Positions 37,130-45,169 of a stretch of DNA of 64,000 nucleotides are shown here, one piece after another. The position numbers and the translations under genes are program-made. The DNA is taken from assembly GCF_016756615.1 (NCBI RefSeq), contig NZ_AP023262.1:5209501-5273500 (forward strand), read 5' to 3'. The notes under the pieces are model-generated. The model did no database searches. It was not told where the DNA came from and saw only the letters and a program-made list of their open reading frames with translations. Within the stretch, counting starts at the first letter, position 1; each line of letters starts with the position of its first letter. The DNA comes from Mesorhizobium sp. L-8-3. GTDB taxonomy: Bacteria; Pseudomonadota; Alphaproteobacteria; Rhizobiales; Rhizobiaceae.

Positions 37130-38260
37130 TCACCGTGCCGGCAGGTCGCCGCGTTGCCAGTCCTCGGTGATGAGCGCGGAGCGTTCAGCGAACACCTCCG
37201 CCTCGATCGCGTCGCGGATGTCCCGCATCAGACGCTGATAATAGGCGAGATTGTTCCAGGTGAGCAGCATGGCGCCGAGTGCCTCGCCCGACTTCACCAG
37301 ATGGTGCAGATAGGCGCGGGAATAGTCGCGCGCGGCCGGGCAGTCGCTTTCCTCGTCCAGTGGGCGCGGATCCTCGGCATGACGGGCGTTGCGCAGATTG
37401 ACCTTGCCGCGCTTCGTATAGGCCAGGCCGTGGCGCCCTGCCCTTGTCGGCATGACGCAGTCGAACATGTCGATGCCCCGCGCCACGGATTTGAGGATAT
37501 CGTCAGGCGTGCCCACCCCCATCAGATAGCGCGGCTTATCGGCCGGCAGCTCGGGACATGTGGCCTCCAGCATGTCGAGCATCACAGCCTGTGGCTCGCC
37601 CACCGCCAAACCGCCGACGGCGTAACCCTTCAGCCCCATTGCCGAGAGAGCCTGGGCGGAACGGATGCGCAGCCGGGCGACGTCGCCGCCCTGGACGATG
37701 CCGAACATCGCCTTGCCTGGCTGGTCGCCGAAGGCCGCCTTGCAGCGCTCGGCCCAACGCAGCGACAACTCCATGGCGCGCTCGACGTCGTTCTCCTTTG
37801 CCGGCAGCGCCACGCACTCGTCGAGCTGCATCTGGATGTCGGAATCGAGCAGGCCCTGGATTTCGATCGAACGCTCCGGCGACATCTCATAAGGGGCGCC
37901 GTCGATGTGGGACCGGAAGGTGACGCCCTGTTCGGAAAGCTTGCGCAGCTGCGCCAGCGACATCACCTGGAATCCGCCGGAATCGGTCAGGATCGGGTAA
38001 GGCCAGCGGGCGAATTCATGCAGGCCGCCCAGCCGCCCGATGCGTTCGGCGCCCGGCCGAAGCATCAGGTGATAGGTATTGCCCAGGATGATGTCCGAGC
38101 CGAGCGCCCGGACCTGGTCGAGATACATGGCCTTCACCGTACCGCCGGTTCCGACGGGCATGAAGGCCGGCGTCCGCACCGTGCCGCGCGGCATGGTGAT
38201 TTCGCCGCGCCGCGCCTTGCCGTCGGTCGCGATGAGACGAAACGAAAACTGGTCAGCCAT
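37130..38260 (-). CDS. tgt: queuine tRNA-ribosyltransferase Tgt (zinc site eroded)
   Basis: Tgt exchanges guanine-34 of GUN tRNAs for preQ1. The product has 376 residues from the ATG at 38260 (MADQFSFRLIATDG), with AGGA six bases upstream; the alternative ATG at 38275 has no ribosome-binding site. It has a TIM-barrel with LTDSGGFQVMSL and the GIDMFDCVMPTRAGRHG region. The C-terminal zinc motif, normally CxCxxC with a later His, reads SDCPAA at residues 305-310 (only Cys307 remains), and TWNN at 334-337 puts Asn336 at the His position. It overlaps the small gene upstream by eight bases. Confidence 0.96.
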   Translation of the reverse strand: MADQFSFRLIATDGKARRGEITMPRGTVRTPAFMPVGTGGTVKAMYLDQVRALGSDIILGNTYHLMLRPGAERIGRLGGLHEFARWPYPILTDSGGFQVMSLAQLRKLSEQGVTFRSHIDGAPYEMSPERSIEIQGLLDSDIQMQLDECVALPAKENDVERAMELSLRWAERCKAAFGDQPGKAMFGIVQGGDVARLRIRSAQALSAMGLKGYAVGGLAVGEPQAVMLDMLEATCPELPADKPRYLMGVGTPDDILKSVARGIDMFDCVMPTRAGRHGLAYTKRGKVNLRNARHAEDPRPLDEESDCPAARDYSRAYLHHLVKSGEALGAMLLTWNNLAYYQRLMRDIRDAIEAEVFAERSALITEDWQRGDLPAR

Positions 38261-38522
38261 CGAATTCCTGGTCATGAATGGGAGCGCCCGGGGCTTGCCG
38301 GTCGAGCGATTGGCGGTAGCGGATGCAGCCGCGCATGAATTTCGGCCAGGGCGGCACGGCGATTGCCGGATCGGTCTTCTCCGGCAGCAGGGCCCATAGA
38401 TCAGGATGATGCCAGCACAGGTCATGGCCGGTCGAGTCGCGGTGCTCGCGAATGCCTGCACGCAATTTCCTGATCTCCGCGATCAATGCTGCGCGGTCCA
38501 TGGTGTCGAGATCGTCATCCAT
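38253..38522 (-). CDS. conserved small protein of unknown function between queA and tgt
   Basis: The product has 89 residues from the ATG at 38522 (MDDDLDTMDRAALIAEIRKLR). A predicted helix of mixed charge is followed by REHRDSTGHDLCWHHPDLWALLPE, a His/Trp/Cys-rich stretch that could bind a metal, and by a Pro-rich PPWPKFMRGC segment. I recall similar proteins in this position in other Rhizobiales but know no function. The start overlaps the queA stop by eight bases and its end overlaps the tgt start by eight, so translational coupling is likely. A longer frame to 38600 lies within queA and is not used. Confidence 0.8.
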   Translation of the reverse strand: MDDDLDTMDRAALIAEIRKLRAGIREHRDSTGHDLCWHHPDLWALLPEKTDPAIAVPPWPKFMRGCIRYRQSLDRQAPGAPIHDQEFDG

Positions 38523-39600
38523 CGCTCTCCTCCTTGCGGAACAGCAGACTTGCGTCGCCATAGGAGTAGAAACGATAGCCGTTTTGAATGGCATGGGCAT
38601 AGGCCGCCCGCATCGTGTCGAGACCGGAGAAGGCCGAGACCAGCATGAACAAGGTCGAGCGCGGCAGATGGAAATTGGTCATCAGCAGGTCGGCCGTGCG
38701 GAACCGATAACCCGGCGTGATGAAGATGTCGGTCGCGCCCGACCATGCCTGGATCGTGCCGTCGTCCCTGGCCGCACTTTCCAGGAGCCGCAGCGAAGTG
38801 GTGCCGACGGCGACGATGCGACCGCCCTTTCGCCTGACCGCGTTCAATGCGGCAGCGGTCGCTTCACTCACCACGCCCGTCTCCGCATGCATCTTGTGCG
38901 CGGCCGTGTCCTCAGCCTTCACCGGCAGAAAGGTGCCGGCACCGACATGGAGCGTGACGAAGTGCCGTTCGACGCCGGCCCGGTCGAGGCGGGCCATCAG
39001 GTCCGGCGTGAAGTGCAGACCCGCAGTCGGAGCGGCGACGGCTCCCTCCTCGCGTGCATAGATCGTCTGGTAGTCGTCGCGGTCGCGCTCGTCGTCTGCG
39101 CGCTTCGAGGCGATGTAGGGCGGCAGCGGGACATGGCCGACCGCGTGCAGTGCTTCGTCGAGCAGAGGTCCGGAGAGATCGAAGACCAGCAGGACCTCGC
39201 CGGCATCGTGCTTTTCAGCGACCGTGGCGTCGAGCGTGCCGAGGAAACAGGCATTGCCGCCATGACCGAACTGGATGCGATCGCCTGGCATGACGCGCTT
39301 GGCGGGGCGCATGAAAGCCAGCCAGCGATCAGGGGCGACACGCATATGCAATGTCGCGTCGACCTGGGCCGCGGCGTCGTCGCGCCGGCGAATGCCGGAA
39401 AGCTGCGCCGGGATCACCTTGGTGTCGTTGAAGACCAATGCGTCTCCCGGACGCAACAGGCCGGGCAGATCGGAGACGCGCCCGTCGCCGAGGGCCTCGC
39501 CCGGCCTCACGAGCAGCATATGGGCAGCGTCGCGCGGATCGGCGGGCCGCAAGGCAATCCGGTCTTCGGGCAGGTCGAAGTCGAACAGGTCTACGCGCAT
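38515..39600 (-). CDS. queA: tRNA preQ1(34) S-adenosylmethionine ribosyltransferase-isomerase QueA
   Basis: QueA transfers and isomerises ribose from S-adenosylmethionine onto preQ1 in tRNA, giving epoxyqueuosine. The product has 361 residues (MRVDLFDFDLPEDRIALRPADPRD), the usual length. The family stretch AAPTAGLHFTPDLMARLDRAG and the C-terminal TDIFITPGYRFRTADLLMTNFHLPRSTLFMLVSAFSG region are clear. It is first in the queA-orf-tgt operon, which covers two consecutive steps of queuosine formation. No queC, queD, queE or queF is in the window, so preQ1 supply must be encoded elsewhere or imported. Confidence 0.97.
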   Translation of the reverse strand: MRVDLFDFDLPEDRIALRPADPRDAAHMLLVRPGEALGDGRVSDLPGLLRPGDALVFNDTKVIPAQLSGIRRRDDAAAQVDATLHMRVAPDRWLAFMRPAKRVMPGDRIQFGHGGNACFLGTLDATVAEKHDAGEVLLVFDLSGPLLDEALHAVGHVPLPPYIASKRADDERDRDDYQTIYAREEGAVAAPTAGLHFTPDLMARLDRAGVERHFVTLHVGAGTFLPVKAEDTAAHKMHAETGVVSEATAAALNAVRRKGGRIVAVGTTSLRLLESAARDDGTIQAWSGATDIFITPGYRFRTADLLMTNFHLPRSTLFMLVSAFSGLDTMRAAYAHAIQNGYRFYSYGDASLLFRKEESDG

Positions 39601-39775
39601 CGTATCAGTAGAGCCGGATCATCAACGCGCCGGCTGCGCGCATCATAGCTCCGGCCAGCGACGGGGAATCCCATTGCCTGGCCCGACTGAGAATTGATCG
39701 GCGCATGAAAGGCGACGACCCGCCGGGCGGCGACTCCATGGCAGGGACCAGAAAACGCCGCCCACGGGCTTCACC

Positions 39776-40291
39776 TCAGGCCGCCACGTCCGCGGCCACT
39801 TTCATGGACACGATCTTGTCGGGGTCGACGACCGGCTCGCCGCGCTTGATCTTGTCGACATTCTCCATGCCTTCGATCACCTGGCCCCACACCGTGTACT
39901 GGCGATTGAGGAAGCCGGCGTCCTGGAAGCAGATGAAGAACTGCGAGTTGGCGGAATTCGGATCCTGCGCACGAGCCATGGAGCAGGTGCCGCGGCTATG
40001 GTTCACGTTGGAGAACTCGGCTTTCAGATCTGGCTTGTCGGAGCCGCCCATGCCAGCTCGACCGGGGTTAAACGAGGATTTGGTCGAATTGCCGTACCGA
40101 ACGTCGCCCGTCTGAGCCATGAACCCGTCGATCACGCGATGGAAGACGACGCCGTCATAAGCACCTTCGCGCGCCAACTCCTTGATGCGCGCGACATGTC
40201 CCGGGGCAAGGTCGGGCAAAAGTTCGATGACCACATTGCCCTTTGTGGTTTCCATGATGAGCGCGTTTTCGCGATCCTTGATCTCGGCCAT
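39776..40291 (-). CDS. ppiB: peptidyl-prolyl cis-trans isomerase, cytoplasmic cyclophilin (PpiB type)
   Basis: This is a 171-residue cyclophilin without a signal peptide, starting MAEIKDRENALIMETTKGNVVIEL. The catalytic Arg lies in VVFHRVIDGFMAQTGD, and MARAQDPNSANSQFFICFQDAGFLNRQYTVWG contains the conserved substrate-groove residues. It speeds proline isomerisation during folding. It lies directly downstream (23 bases) of a paralogue with a signal peptide, so the pair covers cytoplasm and periplasm. The region 39601-39775 downstream, between it and queA, holds no gene. Confidence 0.95.
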   Translation of the reverse strand: MAEIKDRENALIMETTKGNVVIELLPDLAPGHVARIKELAREGAYDGVVFHRVIDGFMAQTGDVRYGNSTKSSFNPGRAGMGGSDKPDLKAEFSNVNHSRGTCSMARAQDPNSANSQFFICFQDAGFLNRQYTVWGQVIEGMENVDKIKRGEPVVDPDKIVSMKVAADVAA

Positions 40292-40314
40292 TTGCCTGGT
40301 CCTTCTCTGGAGGT

Positions 40315-40902
40315 TTACTTCGGGTCGGCCGCGATGCGGACCTTGACCATGCGGTCGGGGTCGGTGACGAGGCCGTTGTTGTTGGCGTCGCCTTTCTTGA
40401 TCCCGTCGACGAATTCCATGCCGCTCTCCACCTTGCCGACGATCGTGTACTGGCCGTCAAGTGAAGACGCCGGCGCGAACATGATGAAGAACTGCGAGTT
40501 CGCCGAATTGGGATCCTGAGCGCGCGCCATTCCGACGACGCCGCGCGTGAAGTTCTCGCCGGAGAATTCGGCCGGCAGATCCGGCTTGCTCGATCCGCCC
40601 ATGCCTGCCCTGTCGGCATCGTAGTCCTTGGCGAGGTTGCCGAATTGTACGTCGCCGGTCTGCGCCATGAAGCCGTCGATGACCCGGTGGAAGGCGACGT
40701 TGTCATAAGCGCCTTCACGCACCAGCGCCTTGATCTGTTCGACGTGCTTCGGCGCCAGGTCGGGCCTCAGCGCGATGGTCACGTCGCCCTCCTTCAGCGT
40801 GACGATCATGGTATTCTCGGGATCGGCCGCAAACGACGGGGCCGAGACGCCGACCGCCATCAAAAGGAAGGCGGCGAAGGCGGCAAGCCTTGCGAAAGTC
40901 AT
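40315..40902 (-). CDS. ppiA: peptidyl-prolyl cis-trans isomerase, periplasmic cyclophilin (PpiA type)
   Basis: The 195-residue cyclophilin has a Sec signal peptide (MTFARLAAFAAFLLMAVGVS, cleavage near SFAADP). The same landmarks as its neighbour are present: VAFHRVIDGFMAQTGD and MARAQDPNSANSQFFIMFAPASSLDGQYTIVG. Sequence similarity between the two adjacent genes indicates tandem duplication followed by targeting of one copy to the periplasm. It starts 18 bases after coaD ends; the three genes read in one direction and are probably one transcript. Confidence 0.94.
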   Translation of the reverse strand: MTFARLAAFAAFLLMAVGVSAPSFAADPENTMIVTLKEGDVTIALRPDLAPKHVEQIKALVREGAYDNVAFHRVIDGFMAQTGDVQFGNLAKDYDADRAGMGGSSKPDLPAEFSGENFTRGVVGMARAQDPNSANSQFFIMFAPASSLDGQYTIVGKVESGMEFVDGIKKGDANNNGLVTDPDRMVKVRIAADPK

Positions 40903-40920
40903 GGATGTCTCCTCGGACCT

Positions 40921-41421
40921 CTACGATTTGAACTTGTCGACGAGCGCTATGGCGACGGGCGCCGGCACGAACGGGCGGATGTCGCCGCCCATCGAGGCGA
41001 TCTGGCGGACAAGCGTGGCGGTAATGGTTCGCACCGAAGGGCTCGCCGGCAGGAACACCGTCTGCAGATCGGGCGCCATGGTCTCATTCATGCCCGCCAT
41101 CTGCATCTCGTAGTCGAGGTCGGTGCCGTCGCGCAGGCCGCGGATCATGATCGAGGCGCCGTGCCTGCGCGCCGCATCGACGACCAGCCCATCGAACGAG
41201 ACCACCTTGATGCGGCTCGCATCCGGCCCGAATTCCGCCGCCGAAACCGATTCGATCAGAGCGACGCGCTCATCGAAGCTGAATAGCGGCTTTTTCGCCG
41301 CCTGGATGCCGATCGCGGCGTAGACGACATCGGCGACGGCCAGCGAGGCCTTCAGCACATCGAGATGGCCGTTTGTCAGCGGATCGAAGGATCCGGCATA
41401 GATGGCGATGCGTTCTTTCAT
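40921..41421 (-). CDS. coaD: phosphopantetheine adenylyltransferase CoaD
   Basis: CoaD adenylates 4'-phosphopantetheine in the penultimate step of coenzyme A synthesis. The product has 166 residues, the usual length. The nucleotidyltransferase motif appears as YAGSFDPLTNGHLDVL near residue 7, with TNGH replacing the HxGH form as is normal for CoaD. The C-terminal segment has TITATLVRQIASMGGDI, the counterpart of the SSSxVR motif. It is first of three minus-strand genes with the two cyclophilins; gyrA lies further upstream on the same strand but separated by a small plus-strand gene. Confidence 0.96.
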   Translation of the reverse strand: MKERIAIYAGSFDPLTNGHLDVLKASLAVADVVYAAIGIQAAKKPLFSFDERVALIESVSAAEFGPDASRIKVVSFDGLVVDAARRHGASIMIRGLRDGTDLDYEMQMAGMNETMAPDLQTVFLPASPSVRTITATLVRQIASMGGDIRPFVPAPVAIALVDKFKS

Positions 41422-41603
41422 GGCTGCTGCTTCTAGCGGCCCGGCCCGGCAAAGGCAAATCGCTTCAGCCTGGTTTCGCCTGACATGAACATGGAATGAA
41501 TGAGCCGATCACGGAAAGTTCACGCATCCGCCTCTACGATCGGCCTTCGAAGGTTGAAACCAAATCCCCATGTAACCGTTGTTGGGTGCAGGAGTACGAA
41601 ACC

Positions 41604-41738
41604 ATGATGATCTTCATGCTCGCCGCCGCAATGACAATAGCGATGCTGATCGCGACTGCGTTCGGCGTCCATCAGGAAGCGCAGCAGGTTCGCTTCGACG
41701 ACCGGAAGAACAAGTTCGATCGTTTCGGTCCGCGCTGA
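41604..41738 (+). CDS. small single-pass membrane protein, unknown function
   Basis: The product has 44 residues from the ATG at 41604, with AGGAG nine bases upstream. One membrane helix (MIFMLAAAMTIAMLIATAFG) is followed by a charged tail HQEAQQVRFDDRKNKFDRFG. An earlier in-frame ATG at 41496 would give 80 residues, but its extra sequence is not protein-like. The clear ribosome-binding site and orderly charge distribution support a real micro-protein. It stands alone between coaD and gyrA, both on the other strand. Function unknown. Confidence 0.6.
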   Translation: MMIFMLAAAMTIAMLIATAFGVHQEAQQVRFDDRKNKFDRFGPR

Positions 41739-42041
41739 GCTTCTCCAATGACTCGCGGTATCCAGCCGCCGGGCATTTTCTTCGCCATATCCACAATCAT
41801 CCAGCCGGGACGATCGGTGTGGGCCGTAGGCCGGTCTCGCGTCAGCCGAACGTCTGGTAGAGCGTGATGTTGCGAATGCGCGGGGCGCCATGCCTGACCG
41901 CCACCGGCGCTGCCTGACCGCCACCGGCGCTGCGCCGAGTGCCGGTAGACAGGGCACATAAGCCATTTCGGGGGCGGCCACGGCCCGAGATCGGTCGCAT
42001 CCGCGAGGTGGATGTAGCGTTGCCGGCCTACGCAGCCGGCA
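41739..42041. other. gene-free stretch between the small membrane protein and gyrA
   Basis: No convincing gene is seen in these 303 bases. A minus-strand frame gives fragments such as GPWPPPKWLMCPVY and RPGWMIVDMAKKMPGG that look protein-like but lack a start, and they are interrupted by the 20-base tandem duplication. It may be an eroded gene or chance. Confidence 0.35.
41891..41930. repeat. exact 20-bp tandem duplication
   Basis: TGCCTGACCGCCACCGGCGC occurs twice head-to-tail without mismatch, at 41891-41910 and 41911-41930. Perfect identity suggests a recent slippage event in non-coding sequence downstream of gyrA. It shifts any minus-strand reading frame across it. Confidence 0.9.
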
Positions 42042-44825
42042 TCAGGCCTCGCCGGTCCCGCCGGGCGTTCCTGCGTCGGAAGCGCCGGTCTCCACCAATC
42101 CCCCATTGCCGTCATCCTGCGGCTCGGAGATCCTCTCGACCGAAACGACCTTTTCACCCTCGGCGGTGTTGAAGATTGTGACGCCCTTGGTCGCGCGGCT
42201 GGCAATGCGGATGCCGCCGACGGGCACGCGGATGACCTGTCCACCGTCGGACACCAGCATGAGCTGATCCTCGGCACCCACCGGGAAGGTCGCGACCAGC
42301 CGGCCGATCTCGTCGGTCTTGGAGACGTCGGTCGCCCGGATGCCCTTGCCACCGCGGCCGGTGAGCCGGAAATCGTAGGAAGAGGATCGCTTGCCGTAGC
42401 CATATTCGCTGACGGTGAGAACCATCTGCTCATGCGCCTTCAGGAAGTCGTAGCGTTCCTGCGGCAGGGTCGTCTCTTCGCCGACCTCCTCGTTGGTGAG
42501 CGCGATCTCTTCCTCGTCGGCCCCGGCCATCTTCCGCTCGGCGACGGCCTGCTTGAGATAGGCGGCGCGTTCCGCCGGGGTCGCGTCGACATGCTCGAGG
42601 ATAGCCATGGAGATGACGCGGTCGCCCTCGCCCATCGAGATGCCGCGGACGCCGAGCGAATCCCGACCCTTGAAGACCCGGACGTCACTGACCGGGAAAC
42701 GGATGCACTGGCCGGAATCGGCCGTGAGCAGCACGTCGTCGGTTTCCGTGCAGGTCTCGACGCCGAGGATGGCATCCCCGGCCTCGTCGAACTTCATGGC
42801 GATCTTGCCGTTGCGGTTGACTTGCACGAAGTCGGACAGTTTGTTGCGCCGCACCGTGCCGCGCGTGGTCGCGAACATGACGTCGAGCTCGCCCCACTGC
42901 GCCTCATCCTCGGGCAGCGGCAAGATGGCCGTGATGCGGTCTCCGCTCTCGATCGGCAGGAGATTGATGAGGGCCTTGCCGCGAGATTGCGGTGTGCCGA
43001 CCGGCAGCCGCCAGACCTTCTCCTTGTAGACGATGCCACGCGACGAGAAGAACAGGATCGGCGTGTGAGTGCTGGCGACGAACAGCCGGGTTAGGAAGTC
43101 CGTGTCCTTTGTGGACATGCCGGTCTTGCCCTTGCCGCCGCGATTCTGCGTTCGGTAGACCGAGAGCGGGACCCGCTTGATGTAGCCCTCGTGGGTGACG
43201 GTGACGACCATGTCCTCGCGCTGGATGAGGTCTTCCTCATCCATGTCGGTGCCGGCATCCGAAATTTCGGTGCGGCGGTGCGTGCCGAACTCGTCACGCA
43301 CCGCGGCCAGTTCATCCTTGATGATCTGCTGGATCCGGGCCCGCGAGCCGAGGATATCGAGATAGTCGGTGATCTCCAGTCCGATCTTGTTCAACTCGTC
43401 CGCGATCTCGTCCCGGCCAAGCGCGGTCAGGCGCGACAGCTGCAAGGCGAGGATGGCGCGCGCCTGCTCCTCGGAGAGATTGTAGGTCCCGTCCTCGTTG
43501 ATGCGGTGGCGCGGATCGTCGATGAGCAGGATCAGCGCCTCGACGTCGCCAGCCGGCCAACGCCGCTCCATCAACTGCTCGCGCGCCGTCTGGGGGTCGG
43601 GCGCATTGCGGATGGTGCGGATGACCTCGTCGATATTGGCGACCGAGATCGCCAGGCCGACCAGGATATGGGCGCGCTCGCGCGCCTTGCGCAGCAGATA
43701 TTTGGTGCGGCGGCTGACGACCTCCTCGCGGAAGGCGATGAAGGCCTTCAGCATGTCGACCAGCGTCAAGAGTTCGGGCTTGCCGCCGTTGAGCGCCACG
43801 ACGTTGGCACCGAAGGAGGTCTGCAGCGGCGTATACCGATAAAGCTGGTTGAGCACGACGTCGGCAACGGCGTCGCGCTTCAGTTCGATCACGACCCGAT
43901 AGCCCTGGCGGTCGCTCTCGTCGCGAATGTCGGAGATGCCCTCGATGCGCTTCTCGCGCACCAGTTCGGCCATCTTCTCGATCATTGCCGCCTTGTTGAC
44001 CTGATAGGGCACCTCGGTGACGACGATCGCCTCGCGGTCGTTGCGGATATCCTCGAAATGGACCTTGCCGCGCATCATGATCGAGCCGCGACCTGTCGAA
44101 TAGGCGCTGTAGATACCGGAGCGACCGAGGATAAGGCCTCCAGTCGGGAAATCCGGGCCCGGGATGATCTCCATCAGCGACGGCAGATCCATCGCCGGAT
44201 TGTCGATGAGCGCGATCGTGCCGTTGACCACTTCGGCGAGGTTGTGCGGCGGAATGTTGGTCGCCATGCCGACGGCGATGCCGCCCGAACCGTTGACCAG
44301 AAGGTTCGGGAAGCGCGCGGGGAGGACTTTCGGCTCTTCGGCGCTGGCGTCGTAGTTGTCCTGGAAATCGACGGTTTCCTTGTCGATGTCCTCCAGAAGC
44401 TCGTGAGCCACCTTTGTGAGACGGGCCTCCGTGTAGCGCATCGCTGCGGGAGGATCGCCGTCGATCGAACCGAAATTGCCCTGTCCGTCGATGAGCGGCA
44501 CGCGCATCGACCAGTCCTGGGCCATGCGCACCAGGGCGTCATAAATGGAGGCGTCGCCGTGCGGATGGTATTTACCCATCACGTCGGCGACGGGCCTGGC
44601 CGACTTCACATATTTGCGGTTCCAGTGATAGCCGCTCTCGTGCGAGGCATAGAGGATGCGCCGATGCACGGGCTTCAGGCCGTCGCGCACATCTGGCAAG
44701 GCGCGGCTCACGATCACGCTCATGGCGTAATCGAGATAGGAGCGCTGCATCTCCTCGATGATGGATATCGGCTCGATGCCGGTCGGGCCGCCATCCGGCC
44801 CGCGGGGTGTCTTCTGGTCAGTCAA
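42042..44825 (-). CDS. gyrA: DNA gyrase subunit A
   Basis: GyrA carries the DNA-breaking tyrosine of gyrase, which negatively supercoils DNA with GyrB. The product has 927 residues. The catalytic Tyr131 is in AAMRYTEARL. The quinolone-resistance region reads HPHGDASIYDALVRMAQ, with Ala92 where E. coli has Ser83 and Asp96 at the Asp87 position. The C-terminal beta-propeller includes the GyrA box region QNRGGKGKTGM and ends with an acidic/Gly tail. The N-terminus (MTDQKTPRGPDGGPTGIEPISIIEEM) agrees with alphaproteobacterial GyrA. gyrB is not in the window. Confidence 0.98.
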   Translation of the reverse strand: MTDQKTPRGPDGGPTGIEPISIIEEMQRSYLDYAMSVIVSRALPDVRDGLKPVHRRILYASHESGYHWNRKYVKSARPVADVMGKYHPHGDASIYDALVRMAQDWSMRVPLIDGQGNFGSIDGDPPAAMRYTEARLTKVAHELLEDIDKETVDFQDNYDASAEEPKVLPARFPNLLVNGSGGIAVGMATNIPPHNLAEVVNGTIALIDNPAMDLPSLMEIIPGPDFPTGGLILGRSGIYSAYSTGRGSIMMRGKVHFEDIRNDREAIVVTEVPYQVNKAAMIEKMAELVREKRIEGISDIRDESDRQGYRVVIELKRDAVADVVLNQLYRYTPLQTSFGANVVALNGGKPELLTLVDMLKAFIAFREEVVSRRTKYLLRKARERAHILVGLAISVANIDEVIRTIRNAPDPQTAREQLMERRWPAGDVEALILLIDDPRHRINEDGTYNLSEEQARAILALQLSRLTALGRDEIADELNKIGLEITDYLDILGSRARIQQIIKDELAAVRDEFGTHRRTEISDAGTDMDEEDLIQREDMVVTVTHEGYIKRVPLSVYRTQNRGGKGKTGMSTKDTDFLTRLFVASTHTPILFFSSRGIVYKEKVWRLPVGTPQSRGKALINLLPIESGDRITAILPLPEDEAQWGELDVMFATTRGTVRRNKLSDFVQVNRNGKIAMKFDEAGDAILGVETCTETDDVLLTADSGQCIRFPVSDVRVFKGRDSLGVRGISMGEGDRVISMAILEHVDATPAERAAYLKQAVAERKMAGADEEEIALTNEEVGEETTLPQERYDFLKAHEQMVLTVSEYGYGKRSSSYDFRLTGRGGKGIRATDVSKTDEIGRLVATFPVGAEDQLMLVSDGGQVIRVPVGGIRIASRATKGVTIFNTAEGEKVVSVERISEPQDDGNGGLVETGASDAGTPGGTGEA

Positions 44826-45169
44826 TATGGATCACGATCAGATTGGGAATCACTTCTGTCTTATATAGGAAAGCGGGCCGCCACTCCAATCGGATCGTGG
44901 GACAACGGCGCGGAAACGCCCTTTTTGCCGGGCCTATTTTTCCTTTCGTTTCAACGTGATATTGTCAGGTGTCAAAAGGCCGCGGCAGCGGCCGGAGGGA
45001 ACAGTCGCGATATTGTTCGGAAAACGACCGACCGGCACTCGTTCCACCGTTCGTCCTGAGGTTGCCGGCGAACCGTTCGATGCGATCGCGAACATGGGAG
45101 CACCATACACCCGACGGCTCGTCCGTCGACCGTATTCTACTGCTCGCCCGATGTTCAGTGGATGTTTCC
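44826..45169. other. gene-free stretch upstream of gyrA
   Basis: These 344 bases separate gyrA from the AraC-type gene, both on the minus strand. The gyrA promoter should lie here; TATATAGG near 44863 is a possible -10-like element on either strand. No reading frame is convincing and no clean terminator for the AraC gene was found. Confidence 0.4.

Noticed and set aside
44920..44960. terminator-like GGCG...CGCC with T-run upstream of gyrA
   Set aside because: The stem is only four to five pairs and no plus-strand gene precedes it.
43191..45059. 622-codon plus-strand open frame opposite gyrA
   Set aside because: It is a shadow of gyrA; the composition (many Asp, Arg, Val, Leu without motifs) is typical of antisense frames here.
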